Positions 44,613-55,088 of a DNA stretch of 64,000 nt are shown in pieces. The stretch is from Chionoecetes opilio (lineage: Eukaryota > Arthropoda > Malacostraca > Decapoda > Majidae). Within the stretch, counting starts at the first letter, position 1; each line of letters opens with the position of its first letter. Position numbers and translations under genes: made by a program. The notes under the pieces were generated by a model, which was given only the letters and a program-made list of their open reading frames with translations, was not told the DNA's origin and did no database searches. Location: assembly GCA_016584305.1 (NCBI GenBank), contig JACEEZ010020261.1:34836-98835 (forward strand), read 5' to 3'.

Positions 44613-45775
44613 CACCCCACACATTCACACACACAAGCACAAGGTAAATACACTCAAACCCAACAACAGAAACTGATCACTTCTTCAATGAGCATAATGG
44701 GCAGCCATGGCTTGCCAAGAAGCATCCTGCTGTGATTGGGCAGTATTAACATTTGTTTTAGAATGTCATCGATCAGAGGCTGGTGATTGCTGCCCAAATT
44801 TAAAAAGTGTTCCCAGTAGCGGGTCATGACTGGCCTAGGAGGAAGGATTAAGGCTAATCCCTCCGGCGGGTTGACCGTAGCTGCGGCAGCACCGTTGCCA
44901 TCTAGTGTTGGGACCGACACTAAGTTGGAGGTGGCACCATCATCAATGGAATCCCCCCGTCAAGGTGAAAGAGTCATCACTTCTGCAATGGAATATAACC
45001 GTTGTTGTAGCTCCTCACATAACTTAATAGGATACAGTTACATTATGCACTTTCATAATTAACAAGTAAATATTGATGCTCCCTTACTACAAGGACCAAA
45101 CCAATCATTAACAATTAACAAATAAAGGAAAAATTATGTTAAGTAAGTGATAAGGGAACAGTTTGCTCCTGCATGTGAAATTCAAATTACTAAATTGAGG
45201 GATTAGAAATTCTTGATACAACTAAGTTATTGAGTCATTTAGAATCTATACCCTTTTGACAATAACTAAACAAAAATATAATGCAAAAGCATTTATATGT
45301 GTGCTCTCTCCAACCTTGCATCTCTGACTGATTTCTGCTTCCCTAAAGTCATGATGAAAGAATTTCTGATTCAATAACACTTGAGTTTAATGCTATGTTT
45401 AATAAAGCACGATATTGCTGTCAAATTGTTACCACTTAAATATGCCACCATCAAGACCTATAGAGCAGATAACTTTGTGGCCAGCTGTAAATATTCACTG
45501 TTAGCAAACAATAATTAGTTAAAAACAGGTGAGAAGAGAGACACGGGCTGGGAAGTACTTTTAGTACTTTCTTCCTGAGTAGTTTCGCCTCTACTGGGCT
45601 TCTTCGGAGGAATTTGGGTCGCAGGCCGACTGTCCTATATTTATATGCCTCGAAGGGGACTACTAGCTGCCTATGAAGGCAGTGATTGGTCAACCCCCTT
45701 CTTTCCATCAATCACTGCCTTCATAGGCAAACATTAGTCCCCTCTGAGGATATATATATATATTTTATATATATA
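43922..45775 (+). repeat. 1.86-kb duplicated module, copy 1
   Basis: Near-identical to 49,705-51,569 in the same orientation: LINE C-terminus, (TATTC)n and (CA)n microsatellites at 44,546-44,620, a minus-strand frame at 44,920-44,654 of unknown nature, and the left part of the foldback at 45,518. Differences are mostly one-base indels and microsatellite length. Confidence 0.9.
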
Positions 45776-45789
45776 TATAAAATTATATA

Positions 45790-45821
<32 letters not shown>

Positions 45822-45945
45822 TAAAATAGACGTTGGGCTGCGAGCCATAATCCTCCAAAGAAGCCCAATAGAGGCGAAACTATCAGGAAAAAAGTTACTC
45901 ACTTCCCGCCCGTGTCTCCTTCTCAACTGTTTTTACATCTGTCTA
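45518..45945. mobile_element. Nested foldback element, copy 1
   Basis: Outer arms AAAAACAGGTGAGAAG...GACACGGGC and their inverse at 45,905-45,945 enclose a second, inner dyad, AGGGGACTA...GCCTATGAAGGCAGTGATTG, inverted as CAATCACTGCCTTCATAGGC...TTAGTCCCCT (45,655-45,740). An (AT)n tract at 45,750-45,825 lies on one side only. Both outer arms contain a GAAGAAGCCC...GAGGCGAAAC hairpin sequence. Confidence 0.8.
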
Positions 45946-46089
45946 TATATCTACACAATAAAATTTTTCCGTAACAATTGTGATGAGGTTAGCGGGGGTA
46001 GTTTAATAGCAAGTGTTTACCAAAAACACAGAATAAAGTGTAATATTGGGAGAATGTATGCAAGTGCCTGAAACAACCCATCCTACATT

Positions 46090-46583
46090 GCCTGTAGTAC
46101 AATGTATATGCTTCAACAATACTGACACATCATACAAAACCCGTGTAGCTGAAACTCGCGTCTACCGGAATAATTTCCACGTAAAAATGGGGTTTTTATG
46201 TATTTCGATACAGTTCCATAATCCCAATAACGTAATTATTACACTGTACTGTATATATTTTGGATACTCTATAACATTCTCAACTGGTTAGTTCCCTCCT
46301 ACCTGTTTTTTTTCTTAATTTTCACCTTGCGTATAATACCAGCAAGGTGAAAATTAAGAAAAAAACAGGTAGGAATGGAACTAACCACTTGAGAATGTTA
46401 TAGAGTATCCAAAATATATACAGTACAGTGTATAATTTTCGTTATTGGGATTATGGAACTCGTCGAAATACATACAGAACTCATTTTTTTCGTGGAAAAA
46501 ATTCCGGTAGACGCGAGTTAAGCTACACTGTATTGTATGATGTGTCAGTATTGTTGACATTGTGCCTGTACAAAATTGTATAG
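46090..46583. mobile_element. Near-perfect 490-bp palindrome
   Basis: Arms of about 240 bp (46,090-46,330 and 46,342-46,583) read TTGAGAATGTTATAGAGTAT, CCAAAATATATACAGTACAG and so on in both orientations, with a spacer of about 11 bp around 46,336. A few substitutions and indels show it is not a simple mis-join. Frames on both strands mirror one another and are not genes. It could be a MITE-like foldback or a hairpin RNA source. Confidence 0.9.
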
Positions 46584-46765
46584 GCGGTGTATACCCAATG
46601 CGGCCTGCGGGCCCCCTGCGGCCGCCTACTAGTCTAGGCGATTGGTGCAAAATACGCTAGAATTGCTCGGTTAATGATAAAGCAGGGAAAATTTTGGGAC
46701 ACTTATTCCTCAAACCCCATAATGAATATTTTCAAAGGTGGAGCCAACGGAAACAGCCCGTTTCT

Positions 46766-46780
46766 TAGCAACGGTTGCTA
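46766..46780. repeat. TAGCAAC-N-GTTGCTA palindrome, site 1
   Basis: A 7-1-7 perfect palindrome, downstream of which comes ATCTACTCC. The same pair of landmarks occurs at 49,071-49,085. It lies 250 bp beyond the 3' end of the CXC pseudogene. Confidence 0.85.
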
Positions 46781-47032
46781 GGAAACATATTTACCCTACA
46801 ACAAGCTATTTATGTCTATTTAATCTACTCCAAAAGGATGGTGCTAGTTTTTGAACATCAAAACTATGGGAAGACATGGCTTTAAAGCCACTGTGGGTGT
46901 CAAAAGATAAAAAACAGCATTTGTTTGTTAATTGTCTTTTTATTGATGATGATTCCCCCTTACACTGCCCACACGTTTGTATCAACAAAAGTATGATCTC
47001 ACCATTAACAGCTTCAGTCTTTCCCCATAGTT

Positions 47033-48705
47033 TCAGGCATTATCACAATCTCCTCTGCATGTGCAGTAAACAGTACATTTCAAGGCGCTCGTACAAAATT
47101 TGCAGTCTCTACACCTGCTCCTACAACGACACTTCAGCAATTCTTGGCAGGGTGCACTGGCTTCAGGAAGGTTTGTCCACAGGGGCTTTCCCCTGTTCTG
47201 GGCAAGTCCCCTCCCCACTCAGCAGGGGAGGGCAACTGGCGATATGGCAGGTAGTACGTCCCCCAAAAGTGCCCACCTTGCAATGCCGCCCTCTTGATAT
47301 GTTGCTGTAAAGGGAGCCTGGTGGGGAAGAGCTGACATCTGACGCCCTTTGCGTGTAAATAGAAGTTTTCTGACTTCGTTGATGGAGGTACATGTCGCGG
47401 GCCTGTCATAGAGAAGGATGGTGAAGTACTCTAGAGAAACCTCAGCCTTTTCAGAGATTTGTTCCGGTGCACTATGCACTCATAGAAGGCTTCAGTGAGT
47501 TCATCATGTGTCTCCCACACTTTCCATGCAGTCTTCTTTCCAACTTGGGCAAACTGCGACACCGTATCGCAGCCGTGAAAGCGTGAACATCGGAAGTACC
47601 AATGATTTTATGTGGGCCGAGGGGAAACACATATCTCATGAGCTGGATGTAGTGAAAGTTCTTGCCACTTCCGAATGCAATCCATAATTCTAATCTTCCT
47701 AACTGCTGCAAGGTCGCTACTGCTAGCACAACTACTCGGTATCTACTGTCCGAACGAGGATCTTATGAAAGCCTTGCCTAACAGCGTCCCGGGAACATGT
47801 ACCATGATCCTGGAATCTGCTTCCTCATGGTTGCAGGGAGCAATGCTGGTTGTGTCCCCTGCAGGCACACAGAGTACATTCACACCATCGTAACAAAATA
47901 GAGGATTCTCTGCTGATGCACTCGCCATCACTCATCATTCAGAAGTTTGAACCAATTCTATCTTGTTGCTATTCAAGCGAAGAAAATTGCTGCCAGTTCT
48001 TTGGGACGGGGCTGGACACCTCAACTCGCCTACGTTGACTAAACCCATAGCACGCTTTTCTCTGGTCTGTGCCCTTTTAAAATGTTGGTAAAATATTGAT
48101 CCCAGACAATATCTACTCGTTGAGCCTGATTTTTCTCTCTTTTGAGTGTGGGACAAACACATTTGCAGCGTAGTCGCCAAAAGTCTTGCATCCTCCGGGT
48201 CTAAGAATGTTCACGAGTACAGCACCATCCATGATACTCACTTCCGTATCTGGGCCTTGATTCACTGGGGACTTTACATGTTTTTTCAAGACAGCCCGTG
48301 AGGTCCGACTTTTTTCCAAGACGTAAAAGTCCATAGGAAGATAGCGATGGCGGAAATGGATGATTTTCGTGCTGAAGAAATTGTTCAAGTCAAACCCTCT
48401 CTTGTCTGGCATGCAACTACAAACCTTGCAAACAGAGATGATTCACTTTTGAGAAGATTGACTTCTGCGCCTGCTTTCTTTGACTTCTGTGCTTGTTTGT
48501 TGAACATTTCTACTTTGTTCCTGGTGATGGTTGCTGTTACTGGTTTGATGTTTGCACTGAGTCGCTCCTTCACAAATGTTCCCTACTGCTCTTGACCTTT
48601 GATTGTATTGTGGTGAGGCATTCGACTGACTGCTTGTCCATGATGTCCTTTTAATGCAGTCTCAGAAGGGCTTGGCTTTCCTTCCTCAATGGACTCGACA
48701 TGCCC
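47033..48705 (-). pseudogene. CXC (tesmin/TSO1-like) transposon-associated protein, frame-broken
   Basis: A relic of a large protein family that is repetitive in many invertebrate genomes; its role in the mobile element is unknown to me. On the minus strand the family order is kept. It runs FVKERLSANIKPVTATITRN (48,570), SLFARFVVACQTREG (48,410), IMDGAVLVNIL and KTFGDYAANVFVP (48,220-48,130), CNHEEADSRIMVHV (47,830), LWIAFGSGKNFHY (47,690), GKKTAWKVWETHDELTEAFY (47,540), ILLYDRPATCTSINE (47,410), HIKRAALQGGHFWG (47,300) and PLWTNLPEAS (47,170). It ends with CRSRCRDCKFCTSALKCT and CTCRGDC, a cysteine-rich CXC domain, at 47,120-47,040. At least five frame changes and internal stops separate these pieces in clean sequence. 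A segment after EADSR (expected D-DV--LA) appears deleted. The N-terminal CxxC exon is not adjacent; one lies at 21,884. Confidence 0.7.
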
Positions 48706-49690
48706 TCAATTACACTGACCAATGTATTCCCTGTCTAGCGAATAGCTTCTGGGGAGCAGCAGTTTGCTCATGGTGGTTTATTTGGCTGGCACTCTCTCTT
48801 TTCCCCACCATGGATGACTCAAAATTCAGATGTACACGGATCAGACACCAATCAGTTGACTGGGGAGTTGTTGGCGAAGGGCTTGCCATGGGCTGAGAAT
48901 GCACCAGCCTGCAAGTAAACAAAATGCATGGATTACAATTTGAAATAATCAGGAGCATGCATTATCTTTTTATCAAAATTGTTTTTCTAAAATATATTAA
49001 AATACATGATAATGTTAAGTCAAATTGGTGTCAGCTTCAAATTGTATGGTTGCTAAGGAAATGTGTTGTCTAGCAACTGTTGCTATGTTTTTGCATATGT
49101 CATCTACTCCAGGGTGGTGTAAGTATTAAGAGGCAAAGCTGCAGATATTGAAATACATTACAATTTTTCAGTAAAATTGGTCTGGGAAAGGGATCATATA
49201 TACTGGTTGCTAGGGAAAATATGTTGCTTAGCAACCGTTGCTATGCTATAACAGTTTGCGTTGGCTCTACCCCTGAAAATATTAAAAATGATGTGACGGA
49301 TATTTGTGCAAGTTTCATGCTTTTATCATCATCTGAGCAATTTTTGCACCAAACGCCTAGACTATGGGGGGTGCCGCTCCACCCTCCAGCCACGCTCATT
49401 TTACTGCGTCACAGTACTTTTTTGACCCCCCCTTCCACACCGCCCACGTTTTCGCGAATGGGTTCGAAGCATATGACGGGAGAGGACAAGAACAGGGCTC
49501 TCACAAAAATCGAACAGGGTGTCTCTGTCATCATAATTCCTGCAGAATTCCATGATTGATTCCCTGATTCCATGCCCCGGAGGATGAGGCAGGTCATCAA
49601 GGTCCAGGAATATGACAAATATAATGTAAATATTCCTTTTGATGTTTTTTACAAAAAAAATTTTTACTTTCGGGGGCCATCATCAATTTA
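48706..49690. other. Upstream flank of the CXC pseudogene with two repeat units
   Basis: The palindrome TAGCAAC-N-GTTGCTA occurs at 49,071-49,085 and 49,229-49,243, each preceded by GGTTGCTA-(A/G)GG-AAA. CATCTACTCC follows the first at 49,100. A minus-strand 82-codon frame (48,958-48,710) might be a further piece of the CXC protein, but I could not match it. Sequence around 49,640-49,700 shows a short degraded patch. Confidence 0.45.
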
Positions 49691-50087
49691 ACCCAAAAAA
49701 ATCGTTATGCAGTAACTACAATATATTTAAGCTGATTTATGGTATGGAGGTGTACCTCGTCAAACTACCGAAAGTATTCGCATCCAGGTAACTAGATTCA
49801 GAACAAGCAACAATAGACTACCAATAAATGTTGGTAGATACACAGGTGTGAACAGAGAAGATCGCCTTTGTAGAAAGTGTATTGCTAATGTTTGTAGGAG
49901 ATGAATTTCATGTCCTATTCGAATGTACTAACGAGGAAATTGTAAGGCTGCGGGATATGTATATCCAGAAATACTACACAATTAGGCCAACGCATTTTAA
50001 GTATGTTGCGTTAATGCAAAGTACCAGTGTGAATGTTTTGAAGAACTTGTCATTATTCATCAGATCAATTTTGAGCATGTTTAGATA
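49690..50087 (+). pseudogene. LINE ORF2 C-terminal zinc region, copy 2
   Basis: Same content as 43,773-44,309. The phases read NYNIFKLIYGMEVYLVKLPK, then TRFRTSNNRLPINVGRYTG with NREDRLCRKC, then VGDEFHVLFECTNEEI and on to a stop after IRSILSMFR. Two frame changes separate the pieces. The C-x2-C...H-x4-C knuckle is visible as LCRKC and FHVLFEC. The upstream FIKNICNECG part present in copy 1 is missing; the copy starts at a short degraded patch near 49,640-49,700, a likely join. Confidence 0.65.
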
Positions 50088-50352
50088 AGCTAACAAGTAT
50101 ATCTGATTATTAGTTATCTTTATTTATATTTTTCTATGTGTCACTTATTTTTGGAAATTGACAATTGGATTTCTCCTAACTTTTAGTTTACGTAGTACTT
50201 ATCTGTATGTGCATGCATGCACACTTATCTTATTGGTATCGTTTGAAATGTCCTGCCAAATGTATTATATCTTGTAGGAGCTGGCTCCATACTTTATTTA
50301 TAAAGTCTGAGCAATAATAAATTATATTCTATTCTATATTCTATTCTATTCT

Positions 50353-50402
<50 letters not shown>

Positions 50403-51569
50403 TCACAAGGTAAATACACTCAAACACAACAACAGAAGCTGATCACTTCTTCAAATGAGCATAATGGGCAGCCATGGCTTGCCAAGAAGCATCCTGCTGT
50501 GATTGGGCAGTATTTAACATTTGTTTGAGAATGTCATCGATCAGAGGCTGGTGATTGCTGCAATTAAGAAGTTTTTCCCAGTAGCGGGTCATGAGCTGGC
50601 CTAGGAGGAAGGATTAAGGCTAATCCCTCCGGCGGGTTGACCGTAGCTGCGGCAGCACCATTGCCATCTAGTGTTGGGACCGACACTAAGTTGGAGGTTG
50701 CACCATCATCAATGGAATCCACCGTCAAGGTGAAAGAGTCATCACTTCTGCAATGGAATATAACCGTTGTTGTAGCTCCTCACATAACTTAATAGGAATA
50801 CAGTTACATTGCGCACTTTCATAATTAACAAGTAAATATTGATGCTCCCTTACTAACAAGGACCAAACCAAGCATTAACAATTAACAAATAAAGGAAACT
50901 TATGTTAAGTAAGTGATAAGGGAACAGTTTGCTCCTGCATGTGAAATTCAAATTACTAAATTTTAGGTATTAGAAATTCTTGAATACAACTAAGTTATTG
51001 AGTCATTTAGAATCTATACCCTTATTGACAAATAACTAAACAAAAATATAATGCAAAAGCATTTATATGTGTGCTCTCTCCAGACCTTGCATCTCTGACT
51101 GATTTCTGCTTCCTAAAGTCATGATGAAAGAATTTCTGATTCAATAAACACTTGAGTTTAATGCTATGTTTAATAAAGCACGATATTTTCTGTCAAATTG
51201 TTTACCACTTAAATATGCCACCATCAAGACCTATAGAGCAGATAACTTTGTGGCCAGCTGTAAATATTCACTGTTAGCAAACAATAATTAGTAAAAACAG
51301 GTGAAGAGAGAGACACGGGCTGGGAAGTACTTTGAGTACTTTCTTCCTGAGTAGTTTCGCCTCTACTGGGCTTCTTCGGAGGAATTTGGCTCGCAGGCCG
51401 ACTGTCCTATATTTATATGCCTCGAAGGGGACTACTAGCTGCCTATGAAGGCAGTGATTGGTCAACCCCTTACCATCAATCACTGCCTTCATAGGCAAAC
51501 TTAGTCCCCTCTGAGGGATTATTTTATTAAATATTTATATTATATTTATAATATATATATATATTATAA
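49705..51569 (+). repeat. 1.86-kb duplicated module, copy 2
   Basis: Partner of 43,922-45,775. Contains (TATTC)n and a clean (CA)n run of about 45 bp at 50,356-50,400, the same minus-strand frame near 50,700-50,440 (HQPLIDDILKQML), and the left half of the nested foldback (51,296-51,569), which is cut at the N at 51,570 inside its (AT)n tract. Confidence 0.9.
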
Positions 51570-51570
51570 N
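51570..51570. other. Ambiguous base N at a palindrome/(AT)n, assembly join
   Basis: The N falls in the (AT)n spacer of the second nested foldback. The right half of the element, present at copy 1, is absent beyond it, and the sequence style switches to degraded. This is an assembly break. Confidence 0.85.
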
Positions 51571-52397
51571 CTCGTTAGATTTTTGTCTTTGTCTCTCGCA
51601 TCGCTTTATATTTTTCGACTCTTTTGGAAAAACCTTTTATCGCGCCCAAAATTTTTTAAGATTGTTATTCCTAATATGGGTTTTTAGGTCAGGAGGGAAA
51701 TTAAATAAGTTTGTGATGACGATTCATAAGGGTTTGATGAAAATGGTGAAGCAGAGATAGAAATTATCACATCGAAGAATTTTTAATGGTAATGTTAAAA
51801 AAGAAATTGCCTGGTCGAAAACAAAAATGGTTTGAGTTCATTGTGTGGGGGTTGGAAAGCATTTTCGCTGCTGATTTCAAAAAGGCTTGTTTTTTTTCTC
51901 TAGCACGTATAGTTTTTTGAATTGGGCATTTAAATTTTAATAGCTTTAAAATTTTTGTATATATTATAATTATAAAATTTAAATCGAAACAACCCCCCTA
52001 CGTTAATATATATTACTCTAATTAAATTCTGGTGGGGGCCGGGCCTTTATTGGGCCTAATGTACATATCGGAAAAAAATTAACGAAAAATTATGTTCCAA
52101 ATATATCCAAAAAGTCCCAAATCTTGGAAATATCCAAAAAATATCCCAAATCAATACTTTGACTTTATAATATATAAATTTTATATAATATATATATTAT
52201 TATATATATATATAAATATATATTATATAATTTTTTGGATTAATTTTTGTTTTAAGGCGCCGAAAACTGCGGGTTTTGACGCCTGCTACGAAGGTAATGA
52301 AAAGAAAAACTAAAAAAAAAAAATTTTAGGTAGAAAATAAAAATTTTAAAAAAAACGAAATACAAAAAAGAATAAGGTACATAAAAACAATAATAAG

Positions 52398-53110
52398 TTA
52401 ATTTTTAAAAACATAATAACTTTTTGAGAAGGCCAGCCTTCTAATAAAGTAGGACTTCATGCCCCGGGGAAACCCCCCCCCCAAGCCGGGGAGACGGAAA
52501 CCCCGTCCGCCCCGCGCACCGGCAAAAATTTGCACCGTGGGTCCCCAGACGGGGACATCGACCACCCAGTGCCGCACATTAAGGGGACCCAAACAATCAT
52601 CACAGAAAGGGAGGGTGGCCCCCCCCCATGAGGAACCCATGAGTATATAGATGGGGCCCAAAACGCAATCGTGCCAAGGGCGTCCCCCATCCCCGGGAGA
52701 GACCGCAGTAGCTCCAGTCCTCGTACTTTGGCGGAGGGTTGCGCATTTTATTTTGCCCTTAGAAACCCAAAACGTTCCGCCACTTTTGTAAAATGATCTA
52801 TGGATTGCCGAGCGCAGGTCGGCCGGCACTGCAAAATTGATAGAGCTGGTCTTTAGCTGGTTTTTTCCCAAAAGGCATCAGCTTCTTCATTACCGGCAAC
52901 ACCTACAGTGCCGTACCCAACAAAAGCGACCGCCCGGGCCTCGCTCTTGAGCAGATAAAGCCATTCCAGAGGGCATTGACCAGCGGAGGGGGAAGTTAAA
53001 ATTACATATGATTGAAAACATACAAGAATCACAAAAAATTTGAAAAAAGAAACACCCGGGAAGGTTTTAAAAAAAAAAAATCAGAGAGCATATAAAATGC
53101 ATTTATTTCC
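52398..53110 (-). pseudogene. LINE RNase H and zinc-knuckle region
   Basis: Counterpart of 22,303-23,106. Pieces such as FAVPADLRSAIHRSFY, ARLRIG-like text and CDDCLGPLNVRH-VVDV (expected HLLVEC) are visible. Breaks are of the degraded-block type, so they do not prove loss of function. Confidence 0.65.
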
Positions 53111-53199
53111 CCCGTAAAAAAGATGAAACATTTGGGAAAAGGCTGACCCCTTTTTGTTAAACGAGGAATCGACACCGAAAACCAACTCCCGTTGTTTTG

Positions 53200-55000
53200 G
53201 GAACCATCAGTAAAGACGGGACCGAACTCGATGGTGCAAAAGTGGTTAAAAACTGGGCACGCTCAGCTAGCAGGTAAGCCCCTTTTTGAGAGCGGAAGGC
53301 TTTTGCAAAAGGACATTGGGGGAAAGCCATGGACCGACTGTCGTAGGCCTATGGGGGAGATCCTTTTAAAGCGGGGAAGGGATACGTCTCCATAATACTG
53401 TCAAATGGGAAACCCAAAGGGGGCTTTGGCAACTTCTTCCCCCATGGAAAAGTTGCGATCCTGAATCACGGGAACAGCACGGCAAGTAGGGGCGTACGTT
53501 GGGGGCGATCCCAAAACATTTTAACAGGAGGGACTTGGCTTGAAGATCCAAAGGGAGGACACCACATTCACCAATAGACTTGGGATGGAGTGACCAAACC
53601 CCCCGGGTTGCCAGCAAACCCCACATATGTACCGAATCCAGCACCGCAGTCGGTGGGTGGGGCAGGGGAAATACACTTCACCCTTTAAAGCTTCGAAAGG
53701 AAAATGGCGGTGAAGATAGAGGGTGTAGCGCGATCACCCCCCAGCTGGTGTGCGAGAGGAACTTTCAGTAGACCCATGGCCCGGAGACAGTCAGTCTTGG
53801 AGCACGAAGGTGAGGACCCAAGTAGTCTATTGTAAAAAAGGTCCTAAAAACCGGGGTCTTTTCCCCTACATGGTAATTCTCCCGTAAAAAAGGTCTGGGT
53901 CGGGATAAACCCCAGGGGTTTTTCTGAAAAAATGAACCGCACAGTCTTCGTTGGGAGAAAACCAAAAGCCACGATTTTTTTCCATTCAAAACTTTATAAT
54001 AGCAAGTTGAAGTCTTCCTCTGCAACCGACACCTGAAGCAGCAAAAGGTAGATAAATCTCCCGTTAATTTACTAAAAATCCCCTCAGGCAGACATAAACA
54101 AACCTTGATGGCCACAGCGAACAGAGCTACCCCAAGACCTCCCCTTGGGGGATCCACCTGGAAGCGGGTGTTCAGAAGACAGTATGTTGCCACTCGAACT
54201 CTAAGAACCCGGTTGGCTAGGAAACTCTGGGGAACCAGGCAAACGACCTCTTAGCCCAACTCGTACGAGATTGCAAATTTACCTGTCTCCAAGCCGTGTC
54301 GTAAGCCTTTTCAAGTCGAAAAAAAATGGTACATGGTGTTTGAGAGGCGAATGCCCCCCCATATGGATGACTCTAAAGGAAAAAAGCGCTTCCGTATAGA
54401 GTGATGCTACGGAATCCACACTGAGAAAAGGGAAAAAAAGTTTTCCGTTCCAAAAACCATACCATCGACTTTTACATTTTTTCGAATAACTTTCCCACAC
54501 TGAAGTTAGGATATGGGGCCGGAAAATTTGCCGGTAGGGGGTGTCCTTCCCCGGTTAGGGGTCGGGATCACCACCGGCACACCCCCTACTTGGGGGAAAG
54601 GGTTCCCTTTAATCCAGACCTATTTAGATGTCAAAAAAACTGAGCCTCATCTCTTAGATACAGAGATCGCATGGGGACATCATCTTGGCCTGGGGAATGT
54701 CAGCCAAAACCCTTTATGGCTTGACATAGCTCACGCGGTGTAAAAAGAACATTGAAGATTCCCCCCTCTGGGTAAAATCTTCCTCTTTTTTCTTGTCGCA
54801 GTCGCCCTACACTTGGAGCGCAAGGTCTGTCTGCGCCACTGACACAAAAAGGGAGCAAAAATTCCTCTGCTCAGTCAAGGGATCTGCCACGGGGTTCCAT
54901 TTAACGATAGAAATGGGGGGGAGGATGGGGTAAACTTCCTTTCTTTTTTTACTCTTTGCCCAAACCCTTGGGCACCGGGTAGATCCAGATCGTACTTAGG
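53200..55000 (-). pseudogene. LINE reverse transcriptase region
   Basis: The minus strand at 54,193-53,765 reads FQVDPPRGGLGVALFAVAI (the G-PQGSVLS-TLF--AIN block in altered form), then CLPEGIFS, a CRLQRK segment and SQRRLCGSFF, and ends TIDYLGPHLRAPRLTVS. This fits the thumb-side order of reverse transcriptases in this LINE group. The catalytic YVDD motif falls near 54,050, where the text reads KLTGDLSTFC and is too degraded to judge. Confidence 0.55.
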
Positions 55001-55088
55001 CTCGAGCCAATCGTACTTATTAACCCTCCGGGTGAGAGCCCCCAAACCCGTCGGTATCTAGCTCTTGACCTTGAAAAATATTTTTAGG

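Noticed and set aside
44654..44920. Minus-strand frame repeated at 50,440-50,700 as a conserved gene
   Set aside because: Conservation is explained by the recent duplication of the whole module. HQPLIDDILKQML has a helical look that might be the tail of a Myb/MADF protein, but nothing else supports it.
45540..45890. Hammerhead ribozyme-like GAAGAAGCCC...GAGGCGAAAC in both arms of the foldback
   Set aside because: The stem followed by GAAAC is suggestive, but the CUGANGA core is not met (CCGAAGA or CCAAAGA, with an extra A) and no paired cleavage-site stem was found. Reported only as a hairpin.
46876..47310. 144-codon plus-strand frame
   Set aside because: Antisense shadow of the CXC pseudogene C-terminus.
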